This document shows, piece by piece, positions 34,519-44,809 of a stretch of 64,000 nt of DNA; position 1 is the stretch's first letter; each line of letters opens with the position of its first letter. The DNA lies in assembly GCA_963841455.1 (NCBI GenBank), contig CAWJCU010000014.1, forward strand, positions 25,001-89,000. The letters are read 5' to 3'. The DNA is from JAWVFM01 sp963841455 (GTDB lineage Bacteria; Actinomycetota; Thermoleophilia; Solirubrobacterales; 70-9). A program made the position numbers and the translations under genes. The notes beneath the pieces were generated by a model. It searched no databases. It had not been told where the DNA came from and was given only the letters and a program-made list of their open reading frames with translations.

Positions 34519-35871
34519 CGGGCACGTAGGGCCGGAACGAAGTTCCGGCCACCGCGGGCCCCAGACTCGTCGGTTGACCAGCAAGTCGACTGACGAAAGG
34601 AACACCACGATGGCCGAGAGCCAGAGCATGACGACCGCCGAGGTCGTCGCCAAGACCCTGATCGACGAGCACGCCGACTTCCTCAGAGAAGCGGTGGCGA
34701 TGGTCGCCGCGCAGCTGATGGAGGCCGAGATCACCGAGGAGATCGGCGCCCGGCGCGGCGAGGTCTCGGCCGACGGGCGACCCACCGAAACGGCTACCGC
34801 GACCGGCGCTGGGAGACCCGGGTCGGCGAGATCGAGCTGCTGGTCCCGCGAAAGCGAACTGGCGAGGCCTACTTCCCCTCCTTCCTCGAGCCGCGCCGGC
34901 CGGCCGAGCAGGCGATCGTCTCGGTGGTGATGGAGGCCTACGTGAACGGGGTCTCGACCCGCAAGGTCGACCGCCTGGTCGAGCAGCTCGGGATCCACGG
35001 GATGTCAAAGGATCGGGTCTCGGCGCTCTGCCGCGCACTCGACGAGCGAGTCGAGGCCTTCCGGGGCCGGCCGCTCGAGGGCGACTACCCCTACCTCTGG
35101 CTCGACGCCAAGCACCTCAAGGTCCGCGACCGCGGCCACGTGCGATCGAAGGCGCTGGTCGTCGCCTACGCGGTCCACGAGACGGCCGCCGTGAGGTGAT
35201 CGGGATCGACCTCGGCGAGACCGAGACCGAGGCCTTCTGGGTCGAGTTCCTGCGCGGGCTCCGCTCTCGCGGGCTCGGCGGCGTGCGGCTGGCGATCTCC
35301 GACCAGCACAAGGGGCTGAAGGCGGCGATCGCGAGGATCCTCGGCTGCCCCTGGCAGCGCTGCACCGTCCACTTCGTCCGCAACATGCACGGCCATTGCC
35401 GGCGCACCGAGCGCGGCCTCGTCTCGGCGGCGCTCCGGGAGATCTTCGACGCCGAGTCCCTTGTCTCCGCAAAGGCAAGGCTCGGCGAGGTGCTGGATCG
35501 CTTCCGCTAGCCGCTGCCGAAGATCGCCGAGCTGCTCGAGGCGGCCGAGGAGGACCTGCTCGCCTTCTACCGCTTCCCGGCCGCGCATTGGTCGAAGCTG
35601 CGCTCCACCAACCCGCTCGAGCGCCTCAACAAGGAGATCGGCCGGCGAAGTGACGTCGTCGGGATCTTCCCCAACGATGCCGCCGCGATCCGGCTCACCG
35701 GGGCGCTACTGATCGAGCAGAACGACGAGTGGCTCGTCTGCCGGCGCTACCTATCGGAGGAATCGCTCGCCCTGGTCCTCGAGGACCAGGGCGAAGAGGG
35801 CAAGGAGGTGGCCGAACTACAAGCCGCGTGAAGACCCCGGCGAGGAGTTACACCACTTCAGACGACTTGAC
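34495..35871 (+). mobile_element. IS256-family insertion sequence, degenerate
   Basis: 1377 bp bounded by 25-bp imperfect inverted repeats: 34495-34519 and the complement of 35847-35871 match at 21 of 25 positions and share GAAGTGGTGTAAC at the inner end. The element contains one broken Mutator-type transposase gene. The flanking 8-9 bp (TCGCGAGG left, TGTCGCCG right) are not duplicates, so this is not a simple insertion in place. Confidence 0.85.
34610..35831 (+). pseudogene. IS256-family transposase, two frameshifts and one nonsense codon
   Basis: Fragments in order: MTTAEVVAKTLIDEHADFLREAV; after a shift near 34790, ETRVGEIELLVPRKRTGEAYFPSF and LWLDAKHLKVRD (first catalytic Asp); after a shift near 35195, VIGIDLGETETEAFW and ISDQHKGLKAA (second Asp); an in-frame TAG at 35508; then LRSTNPLERLNKEIGRR (catalytic Glu). 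The in-frame stop is not explained by an indel, so this copy is probably genuinely dead. Confidence 0.85.
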
Positions 35872-36856
35872 TGTCGCCGCGGGCTTTCTCGATGAGGTCT
35901 GGACCCCGGATGAAGCGACCCGATCGCTGCGGCGACTGGTCGCCCGCCGGGCGAGCGTAGTCAAGGCCCGCACCCGCGCCAAAAACGAGGTTCATGCCGC
36001 GCTGGCTCGAAACCTTTGCCCGCGGCCACCGATGAAGGACGCCTTCGGCAAGGCTGGTAGGCGCTGGCTCGCCGAGATCGAGCTGCCCGAGGAGGAGCAG
36101 GTCTCAGTCGACGGCTGCTTGCGCCAGGTCGACTTCCTCGCCGCCGAGCTCGCGGAGTTCGACCGGGTGCTCGCTAGATTCGCGCTTCGCTCCCCGGAAG
36201 TTCGCCGGCTGATGACGGTCCCCGGGGTGAACATGGTGACGGCGGTCGGCTTCCTGGCCTCGGTCGGTGACATCCGTCGGTTCCCGACGCCCCGCAAGCT
36301 GGTCGGCTATTTGGGGCTTGACCCGCGAGTGCGCCAATCGGGCGAGTCGGCAGCTCGTCACGGGCGGATCTCAAAGGCGGGGTCGGCATCCGCTCGTCAC
36401 GTCCTCAGCGAGTCGGCCTGGTCGGTCGCGATGACGCCCGGTCCGATGAAGGCGTTCTTTGAGCGAGTGCGCGCTCGGCGGGGCCCTCAGGTGGCGGCGA
36501 CGGCAACGGCGCGCAAGCTCTGCGTCCTCTTCTGGCACCTGCTGACGCGCGAGGAGGACTATGCGTTTGCGAGGCCCTCGATGACCCGTCATAAGGTGCG
36601 GGCGCTTGAACTGGTCGCGGGCGCAAAGCCCCAGCATGGGCGCCAGCACCCCGACGGCCCGCTCCGCAACCCGGGCATCCGAGCGGCGGAGCGGCGTGTC
36701 TCCGAACAGGGGGAGCTCGCCTATCGGCGCTTGGTCGCCGATTGGCGTCCGCAGCCGAAAAGAAAGGGCGCCGGCGCGACACCGGAGCGCGCATCTCGTG
36801 GGCCGTCAAGCGGCCAAGCAGCGCGGCAGGGATCAACTCCAGAACCTGCGCTTTAG
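35872..36856 (+). pseudogene. Second IS110-family transposase, 5' truncated
   Basis: The open frame enters through the right end of the IS256-family element and becomes recognisable at 35872: EVWTPDEATRSLRRLVARRASVV, then Transposase_20 motifs (MTVPGVNMVTAVGFLASVGDI, KLVGYLGLDPRVRQSGESA, ISKAGSASARHVLSESAW) and the tail KLCVLFWHLLTREEDYAF. The whole DEDD half is missing. It is clearly different from the 33469 copy, so the two flanks of the IS256-family element come from different elements. A Pro/Ala/Gly-rich C-terminal tail of about 60 aa is unusual. Confidence 0.85.
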
Positions 36857-36929
36857 CTCGTCGTCAGAACCGGCGCCCGCTGAGAACTCTCGCAAATAGG
36901 AGGCTCTGCGTCCAGAGGTGAGTTGACTT

Positions 36930-37589
36930 TCATCCGTCGGTCATCAGGCGCTCGCCTTGATCCCGAGCGAGGCGGTAGTCGGCGACCCGCGGCGCAGGAA
37001 GGCGATCGCGGTCGCGGGGTGCTCGTCGGCCAGGACCCCTGCGTAGGCGATCCGGGTCGCGTCGTCGACCATCACGTGGACGTAGTCCCAGCCCTGTGGC
37101 TTCATGCGAGGCTTGGCGGTGGTAGCCTGGCCGGTGACTCGGTGGCCCGGGGCGGGCGGTCCGGCCGAGCTTCTTGACGTCGACGTGGATGAGCTCGCCG
37201 GCTCGCTTGCGCTCGTAGCGGCGCACGGGCGCCGTGGGCTCGAGGGGCGGCAACCGCCAAAGGCCCTCGCGCTTGCAGATCAGGGACACCGTCGAGGGCG
37301 CCATCTCGAGCTCGGCGGCGATCTGCTCAGCGGTGAGGCGGATCCGGCGCAGCGCGAGCACAGCCTCGACCCGATCGTCGGGGGTTCGGTTGTGAACCCG
37401 CCGCGGGGACGACGAGCGATCCTCAAGCGACTCCCCGCGGGCTCGGCGGCGGACCCGCTTGCGGGCGGTCGGGACGCTGACGCCGGCGGCCTCAGAGGCC
37501 GCCGCTTGCGTCCAGCCCTCCATGAGCACTCGGCGGGCGATCAGCTCCCGCGATTCGGGACGCGTCCTGGCGTTGCGATGCAATGTCAT
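36930..37589 (-). pseudogene. IS481-family transposase remnant
   Basis: From ATG 37589: MTLHRNARTRPESRELIARR, the double helix-turn-helix (WTQAAASEAAGVSVPTARKR, LTAEQIAAELEMAPSTVSLI) and ELIHVDVKKLGR, the first DDE Asp. The frame then shifts; the missing part is readable in another frame (VTGQATTAKPRMKPQGWDYV, MVDDATRIAYAGVL) before shifting back to YRLARDQGERLMTD. The gene stops at 36930 where about a third of the catalytic domain should follow, so it is truncated next to the IS110 remnant. Confidence 0.85.
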
Positions 37590-37675
37590 CCGGTTCCTCC
37601 TTTGGATGGTTGGGTGGGTGTCATCCCCCAACCTCCAGGGAGGGCCGGTCGGAAGAACGTGGTTGGGACCCAGAG

Positions 37676-39696
37676 CTAGGCGGACCCGCTCAGGCGCCGA
37701 CGGAGCGCGTGCAACGCGGGCTCCTTTGGGTCGAGCCGCAGCCCGGCATTGACCTCGGCGAGCGCGCGCCGAGAGGCGGAGCGCGCGTAAAGCGTGGCCA
37801 GGTAGTAGTGGGGCGTCCAGTCCGCTGGCCGCTTGTCAGCTGCCGCCTCGAAGGCGTCGATCGCGCGGCCGCGGTCGCCGGCCGAGCGAGCGATCGCGCC
37901 GGTGGCGAGATAGGGATCCTCGCTGAGCGGGTTCCACGCTTCGCGGCACTGAGATCGGAGTAGGCGGCGGGTAGGTCGTGGCGCCAGTCCGCGAATGCCG
38001 CGTCCACGTAGCGTTCAGACAGGAATGGCGGGATGGCAGAAACTCCCGAGCAAGACCACGCCGGCGACAATCAGCCGGCGGCCGGCGTGCCCCGCTGCGG
38101 CACCGGCGGTCCGAAGGGTCGGCGAGCAGGCGGCCCCGGCGAGGAAGATCACCGGCGCCGTCACAGCCGGGTACGGCCACAACCAATCGATCGAGGTATG
38201 AACGAGCCAGTAGGAGCACGCGGCGAACGCGACGGCTGCGAGGGCGGCAGCCTGGGAGCTGACGCGGCGGGCCCGCCGAACGCCGAGTGCGGCGCCTGTG
38301 AACGCCGTGAGTAGGAGCGCCAGACCGGGGACGCCCAGCTCGGACACTGTCTCCAGTTCGACGCTGTGGGCGTCGTGAACGCTGATCGTCGTCCTCCGCT
38401 CTCGCAGGTAGGCGTAATGGAAGCCGCCGGCGCCGTCGCCCAGGACGGGATGCTGGCGCGCCTCTAGAAGGGCGACACGCCAGATCTCGCCTCGGCCGGT
38501 GCCTGTGTTGAAGCCGAAGCGGGTCGCCTGCTTGTTGAGCGAAGGGCTAGGGCCCGCGTTGAACTGGTTGACGCGCTGGCTGACCCACGTGATGGGGTTT
38601 CCGATCGCGATCGTGAACGCCGCGACGCCGGCAAGCGGGACCAGCACGATCGCCACGAGGGTCGCTCGATCGAGGCGCCTGGTCGTCGCCCTACGACAGC
38701 TCCCGCCTGCCACCGATCAGCGCGACCACGGCACCGGCGACGACCGCGATCACGGCACCGGTGAGCGCATGGCGCGCTGCATCGTGGAGATCCTGCAGCA
38801 GGGGCCTGCGATCGAGTGCTGCGTGGTAAAGCGGGCTGAGGTGACCAATGACGAGCAACGCTGGTAGTGCTGCCAGCGCAAGCCAGCCGAGCGCGACCGT
38901 CCGGCGAGGCACGCATGCGAGATAGGCGAAGGCGGCGACTACGAATCCGATCGACGAGCCGCGACTCTGCGAGAGCAGAGCGAGCTCGAGGCACAGGGAC
39001 GCGAGTCCGAGGGCGATACCCCGGGCCCACCAGGGGAGCTTGCCCAGCGTCGCCAGGCCAAGCGCGGGCCAAAATACGATGCAGAAGAATGCGCCGTTGG
39101 CATTTCGGTAGCCGAGCGGGAACTGGAGCGTGCCGTCCGACCTCGAGGTATCTATGGACGTCGCTTCCCTGCAGAAGCGTGATCGCGGTTGCGAGCGCCA
39201 CGCCGCCGCCGGCAATCGCGAGGGGCGCCAGGGGGAGGTCAAGACGGCGGCCGGCGAGTGAGCAGAGCCAGAGCCCGATGCCGAAGGCGAGCGCGTAGGT
39301 CATGACTCTCTGGGCATCCGCAACGGCGACGTCCGGCGCCGGGCTCCAGAGGCTTGATGCGAGCGTCCAGCAAGCGAGGGCGACGATCGCCGCGAGAGCG
39401 ACGCGCGCCGGTGGGTTGAGACCGAGACGCATCGACACCGGCGCCGTCAGCGCGAGAAGGATCGTCGTGCCGCAGAGGAAGACCGTGCCGGGCAGCAGGA
39501 TGGTGCCGAAGTAGGCGCCCTGCTTCCACGCCCACCAGCCCCAGATCGCCGTCAGGATCACGGCGACGACGATCGCGTGAGGCTCGACGCGAAGGGCCCC
39601 CCGTTGGTCCCGGGCCTGGGGCGGCGTTGCGAACTGTCCCTCGCGCGGCTCGGCGCCGGCTCCAGGCTCGGCGGTGGACGGCGCGCCGGAGCTCAT
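37676..39696 (-). CDS. O-antigen ligase family protein with TPR-like tail, at least four frame breaks
   Basis: From ATG 39696: membrane segments (IVVAVILTAIWGWWAWKQGAY, LACWTLASSLWSPAPDV); after a break near 39150, FPLGYRNANGAFFCIVFWPALGL and SQSRGSSIGFV; after about 38700, GTGRGEIWRVALLEARQHPVLG and HSVELETVSELGVPGL, the Wzy_C signature; after about 38050 and 37945, a helical tail (NPLSEDPYLATGAIARSAGDRGRAI, WTPHYYLATLYARSA) typical of TPR-bearing ligases. About 670 aa when joined. A second polymerase/ligase in the window, so two glycans may be made. Breaks are likely assembly indels. Confidence 0.78.
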
Positions 39697-39823
39697 CGGT
39701 GAAAGCTACTTCCTCAGGTTGCTCTCCTGGCCTACCGGGCCTGACATGGCCAGATCGTGCGACGACCCGCAACACCCTTTGCATTGGCGGGATACGAACC
39801 CTCAGGCCCGAAGGGTGGGGGCG

Positions 39824-42441
39824 ATGGAGGCTCGCTCCGACGATCCGGCCGCGGCCACGCGCACCGTTGACGGCGCTGCCCGCCGCGCGCGGGCGAGCCT
39901 CGAACGGCAGCTGACCGCCGAGGCTGAACGGCTCGAGCAGGAGGTCGAGTCCTTCTACCGCGCGACGGAGGAGCGGGCGACGGCCCTCGCCGAGGAGAAG
40001 GTTGCCGACGCGGCATCGCGCGTCGGCGCGGAGCTCCGCGAGCGTCTCGCCGCCGACGCCGACGCTCTCAGGGCGGACCTCTCCGGGGATGTGTCTGGCG
40101 CGCTCGAGCGGCTGGACGAGAAGGGCTCGCGCCTGCTCGAGAGCGTCTCCGGCTCGCTCGAGGAGACGAGCCGCGAGCGGCTCGCCGAGCAGGACGCCCG
40201 GGCGCGCAAGCGCTTCGAGACCCTCGAACGGACGATGGGCGAGCGCATCGCACTCGCCGAGGCGATGGTGCGCGAGCGGGTTTCGAAGACCGTCTCGGAT
40301 GCTCGCAGGCTCGTCGCTCAGGGGCTCGACGAGCGACTCCAGGAGGAGTCGCAGCGGGTGCGCGCCGCGCTCGATGCCTCACAGGCGGGCGCTGAGGAGC
40401 GCGCGGAGTGCTCGATCGAGGCGGCTCGTGAGGAGGCCCGCGAAGCCGCGCGGAAGTTCCGCGCCGAGATCAAGGCCCATCTGAAGGAGGCGCTGGGTTC
40501 CGCGGAGGATAACCTCCGGCACGAGGTTGTTTCGGGCCTCGTCAGTGCCCGTACCGAGGTCGAGGCCGGCCTCGCGCGGAGCGTCAACGAGTTGCGTGAG
40601 AGCGCGAGCGCCGAGGCACGCGAGGCGGGCACGATCGCGGCGCGCTCGGCTGCGACGGAGGCGAGCGACGCCGCCGTCTCCGCGCAGCTCGCGGAGCTGC
40701 GGCCCGAGCTTGAGCGCAGCCTCACCGAGGCGATCGAGCGTGGCGTCTCCGAGCGCTTCGGGCGCCTGGCCGTACAGCTCCGGGCACGGTCGACGGCCGA
40801 GTTTGACCGCCACGCCGAGGCCGCGAGCGCCGCGGCGACGGAGCGCGCGCAGGAGTCCGTCGCCGAGAGCGTGGACGCCGCGCGCGAGCGGCTGCGCAGC
40901 GAGCTCGACGCGGCGGTGAGCGAGCGAATCGACTCCCTTGCCGCCGAACTTCGCAGCGAGCTCGACGCCGCGACCGGCGCGGCGCGCACGGAGCTCGCGG
41001 ACGACCTCGCCGGCTCGGTCGAGCGGATGAGGACGGAGCTCCGCGCAGAGATCGAAGCTTCGCGGAAGGACATCGAAGGGCAGCCTCGCTGCCGCAGGGG
41101 AGAGGTCGAGCCGCGACCTGGCAGGCCGCATCGAGAGCTGGACCGACGGAGGTCCGCACACGAGCCGAGGCCGCTGAGAAACGACTCGACGAGAAGGTCG
41201 AGGCCCGTCTCGCGAGCTCGTTGTGCTCGCTCGGCCGCGAGCTGGCGGCGGCACGTGAGCAAATGGGCGACGCGGTTGAAACCGGCAGGCGAGAGGTCGT
41301 CGGAGCAGGCGACGCGGCTGCACGTGAGCTCACAGAGGCCGCCGATACGAGCCGTCGCGAGATCGTCGAGGCGGCCGACGCAGGTCGCTGCGACGTGCTC
41401 AAGACCGCGGACTCCGGCAGGCGCGAGGTGGCGGGCGCGACCGTGTCGGCGGAGGAGAGGCTTCACCGCGAGCTCGCAACCGGGCTCGAGGAGCTCGGAC
41501 GTGAAGTGGGCGAGCGGCGCGCCGAGCTGGCGGCCGAGCTCGCCGCGCTTCGGGACGACATCGACTACGGTGCCCGCGAGGCAGCCCGGACCCTCGTGGC
41601 CGCCTCCGAGGACGGGGCGGAGGCGATCCGCGCCGCGCAATCGCAGGCGGAAGTTGGCGTCGGCGAGCGCGCGACGTCCGAGGCCGCGCGCGCCGCGGAG
41701 GCCGTGCGGTCCGACGTCGAGGAGGCCGGCGCTCGCGCGGCAGCACGCCTGGCCGAGTACGTCGAGACGGAGCTCTCGCCGAAGGCGCGGCGCCACGAGC
41801 TTCGCCTCGCCCGCGAGGAGCGCGAGCGCCGCATCGCGGACGCCGAAGCGCGGGTCGCGGAGCGAGGCGAGGAGATGTTGCACGCCGTTAGGGTCGACGT
41901 CGACCGTGTGCGTGCCCAGGCGGAGGCCGAGTTGCAGGTTGCGGTCGACGAGCGAATCGCTCGGCTAGACGCGGCGGTCGGCGACGTCGAGGCGCTCGCC
42001 GTGCGTGCCGTCCAGAGCGCGGTCAGCGGGCTGGACGAGCTCCTCGACGCGGAGGCCGACGCCGTCCGGCGCGGCCTCGAGGGGGAGCTCGCGAGGATGC
42101 TCGAGGTCGCGAGGGCTGAAGTGAGGACCGAGGCGACAAATGCCGTCCTCGCTGCTGAGCGCGGCGCCCGGGAGCGGATCGTCGCGAGCGCTCGGCGCGG
42201 CGCCGACGAGCTCGAGACGGCGCGACTCCGCGCCAAGACCCAGACCGAGACCGCGCTCGCCGACGCCATCGGATCCATCCGGAGCGCCGCTGCCGACGTC
42301 CTCAGGGTCCGCCGGCAGGCATCCCGCATCGAAGCGCTCGACGCTCGTGTGGCGAAGACGATTGATGGGGCGGAGGCTGACGAGATCAGGATTCGGGAGG
42401 CCTCCCAACGGACGGAAGACGCGCTCTCCGAGCTGGGCTAA
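39824..42441 (+). CDS. Very long coiled-coil protein 1, one frame break at 41080-41220
   Basis: ATG 39824 with GGGTGGGGG upstream. About 870 residues when joined, almost wholly Ala/Glu/Arg/Leu-rich amphipathic helix with 11- and 22-residue-like repeats resembling apolipoprotein or LEA-type helices (for example RVGAELRERLAADADALRADL). There is no signal peptide and no membrane segment. Near the C-terminus is PKARRHELRLAREERERR, which recurs as RRARRHELRLVRRERSRR in the coiled-coil protein at 53563, so the two are paralogues. Possible cytoskeletal or scaffold role at the head of the following operon; function unknown. Confidence 0.7.
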
Positions 42442-42559
42442 GCGTCGAAAAGCATCGTCATTTGCAGGGTCACTTGCACACGAACCCTGCGTAAACTGCG
42501 ATAAGTCTGCCAAGAAGCATCTGCCATGAGGCCAGGGTGCCCCGACCGGAAGGCCATTG
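42442..42559 (+). promoter_or_regulatory. Intergenic region with inverted repeat, before the DivIVA-like gene
   Basis: GCAGGGT (42464-42470) and ACCCTGC (42484-42490) form a 7-bp stem with a 13-nt loop, either a terminator for coiled-coil 1 or an operator. The A/T-richer TAAACTGCGATAAGT at about 42492-42506 follows and is the likeliest -10 zone for the operon starting at 42560; a convincing -35 at the right spacing is not clear. Confidence 0.4.
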
Positions 42560-43339
42560 ATGGAAAGCGAAAGCGGCGGAGAGATGGCCGGCATGGCGCC
42601 GGACCTCGCCCGACGGATGTCCTCCATGCTGGGCGCCGTGGAGCAGGAGGCGGACCGGCTCATGGAGGAGGCGCGCGCGCAGGCCGAGCAGCAGGTCGAG
42701 CTCGCCAGGCGCCAGGCCGACGGCCTGGTCGCGGAGCGGCAGCGGCGCATCTCCGAGCTCTCCGACGAGCTGATCGAGCGCACCGAGTCACTCCTCGAGC
42801 GACTTGACGAGACCGCCCCGATCCGCGACAGCTTCAACCGCCTCCTCCGGGCCCTCAGCCATGCGGCCGACAGGCTCGCCTTCGAGATCGAGTCGGACGA
42901 CGGAGGCCGCGCCGCCGAGCGCGGGGCGGCCCCGCAGGCGCAGGCCGCCGCTCCGCCCGCCCCGGAGCCTCCGCCGCCACCCTCAGAGGCCGAGCCGGAA
43001 CCGGCCCCGCCGCCACCGATCGAGGAGCCGACCCGCGTTCGCCACCTGCGTCCGTCCCCGGAGTCGTCTCCCATTCGTCCGCCCGCACCGGCGGCCGGGG
43101 CCGAGGCCGCCCCGGCCGGAGGATGGGGTTGGTCGACGCCGCCCGGGCAGGACCCACAGCTCGTGCAGCGCGCCCGGCAGGCTGCGATCCAAATGGCGGC
43201 AGCCGGCACCACCCGCTCCCAGGTTGCGACATACCTTCGAGGGTCGCTGGCCCTCACTGAGCCGGAGCCGCTCCTGGACGAGATTTTCGGCGCGGGGACG
43301 GCCGACGACGCCCGCGTGCCCTGGGCAGCCTCGAGCTAG
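42560..43339 (+). CDS. DivIVA-like coiled-coil protein with Pro-rich linker
   Basis: 259 aa from ATG 42560 (GGAAGG upstream). Residues 1-115 are coiled coil (EQEADRLMEEARAQAEQQVE, SDELIERTESLLERLDE). Then comes a Pro/Ala/Glu-rich linker of about 100 aa (PPAPEPPPPPSEAEPEPAPP), and last a 50-aa helical segment (ARQAAIQMAAAGTTRSQVATYL) like those seen at the C-termini of DivIVA/Wag31-type proteins. Likely a cytoplasmic polar or membrane-associated scaffold. First gene of a tight run through 50440. Confidence 0.6.
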   Translation: MESESGGEMAGMAPDLARRMSSMLGAVEQEADRLMEEARAQAEQQVELARRQADGLVAERQRRISELSDELIERTESLLERLDETAPIRDSFNRLLRALSHAADRLAFEIESDDGGRAAERGAAPQAQAAAPPAPEPPPPPSEAEPEPAPPPPIEEPTRVRHLRPSPESSPIRPPAPAAGAEAAPAGGWGWSTPPGQDPQLVQRARQAAIQMAAAGTTRSQVATYLRGSLALTEPEPLLDEIFGAGTADDARVPWAASS

Positions 43340-43345
43340 GTCTTG

Positions 43346-44809
43346 ATGCGGTCGCCGGCGGTTGCGGTCATCGTCGCTGCCGCCCTCGCAGTCGGGCTCG
43401 AGGCCTGCTCGATCAGCACCTCGAACGGCTCGTCCGAGTCCACGACCGCGGCGGAGACCACAACGACGACCCCGTCAGGTGCGACGGCGACCGTCACCGG
43501 CCCGACCACGGCGACTCCCACAACTACTTCGACGACGAGCCCGACCACGACGACCACCACGAGCCCCACGACAGCCACCGTGACGGCTCCCTCCGGGGCG
43601 AGCGTCACCGCCACCACCCCGACGACCCCCACCCCGACGACAGCGACCACCGACGCCGAGGCGATCCTGAACGGCGAGCCCGTCGCCGGGTCCGCGCCGT
43701 CGGCCGGCGCGACGACGCAGACCTTCGCTCAGCCGACCGCCCCGCTTGCGGTGCCGACGATCACGCGGTTCTTCTCGACGTCGAGTCCCTGGAACACGCC
43801 GGTCGAGCGCGTCCGGGTCGACGCGAAATCGACGGAGATGCTGAAGAGGGCGACGATCCGCACCGCCGCCACGGAGACCCCCGACGGGACGCTGAAGCCG
43901 ATCCGCCGCCACATCGGCGTGGGGCTCACCGTCAACGTGAAGCGCTGGACGGTGCCGATCTTCAGCGAGCGGGGAGGGGTGCCGACGCCGGCAACCTGCC
44001 GCCAGACGCACTGCGGGCACGATGCCGTCACATCGGTCACGTTGGCTCCTGGGGACTCCCCCAACCCGAGCTACGACGGCTGGATGACCGTGATCGACAA
44101 CACCGCCCACGTGGCGCGGGACTTCTGGCGCGCCCGCCGCGAGCGCGATGGCTCGATCTCGTACCAGTTCATCAAGACCTGGAACCTCGACGGGCCCGGA
44201 TTCCAGGCCCCCGGCGGAGTGAGCGCCCGCGGCTCCGGCCTGCCCCTCTTCGCCGGAGTGATCCGCCCGGAGGAGGTGCGATCCGGCCACATCGACCATG
44301 CCCTCTCCATCTCCGTTCCCGGCGCAGCGAGCCTTCGCTACGTCCAGCCGGCGTCGGTCACCGATGGCAACGGCGCGCGCTCCTCACTCCCCGAGGGCGC
44401 GCGGCTTCGGCTGAGGCCGGGCGCGGCGAAGCTCCTCACGCACAAGTTCGTGCGTTCGGGCCGCGAGCGGCGGACCGCGCAGGTCATCATCCACGCCCTC
44501 GAGCGCTACGGGGCGATCGTCGTCGATCGCGCCGCCGCGCCGACTCTCTACGCGCAGCGGAACGCGCGCTGGCACGGGATCCTGCCCCTGAACCTGCTGC
44601 AGAACATCAAGCTGCGCAGGTTCGAGGTGCTGCGCCTGCCGAAGGTCCTGAACATCAACCGGCGCGAGAAGGCGAGCGCCGCCACCGCGCCGACCGGCTC
44701 GCCCGGCGTATCGCCTGCCTCGAACACGATGATCCCCGGTCCGGCCACCAGCACTCCCGTCGGGGCGCCCGGCGTGGAGGGAACCACGACCACGACAACG
44801 GCGCCGTGA
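43346..44809 (+). CDS. Secreted Thr-rich protein with conserved C-terminal domain of unknown function
   Basis: 487 aa from ATG 43346. The N-terminus AVAVIVAAALAVGLEACSIS resembles a lipoprotein signal with Cys about residue 20. A Thr/Ser/Pro linker of about 90 residues follows (likely extended, possibly glycosylated). The folded domain begins RFFSTSSPWNTPV and includes THCGHDAVTSV, YDGWMTVID, LPLFAGVIRPEEVRSGHIDHALSI, LPEGARLRL and ALERYGAIVVDRA. I have seen this SPWN...GHIDHAL pattern in other actinobacterial secreted proteins but know no assigned activity. The tail is again Thr-rich. Confidence 0.65.
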   Translation: MRSPAVAVIVAAALAVGLEACSISTSNGSSESTTAAETTTTTPSGATATVTGPTTATPTTTSTTSPTTTTTTSPTTATVTAPSGASVTATTPTTPTPTTATTDAEAILNGEPVAGSAPSAGATTQTFAQPTAPLAVPTITRFFSTSSPWNTPVERVRVDAKSTEMLKRATIRTAATETPDGTLKPIRRHIGVGLTVNVKRWTVPIFSERGGVPTPATCRQTHCGHDAVTSVTLAPGDSPNPSYDGWMTVIDNTAHVARDFWRARRERDGSISYQFIKTWNLDGPGFQAPGGVSARGSGLPLFAGVIRPEEVRSGHIDHALSISVPGAASLRYVQPASVTDGNGARSSLPEGARLRLRPGAAKLLTHKFVRSGRERRTAQVIIHALERYGAIVVDRAAAPTLYAQRNARWHGILPLNLLQNIKLRRFEVLRLPKVLNINRREKASAATAPTGSPGVSPASNTMIPGPATSTPVGAPGVEGTTTTTTAP

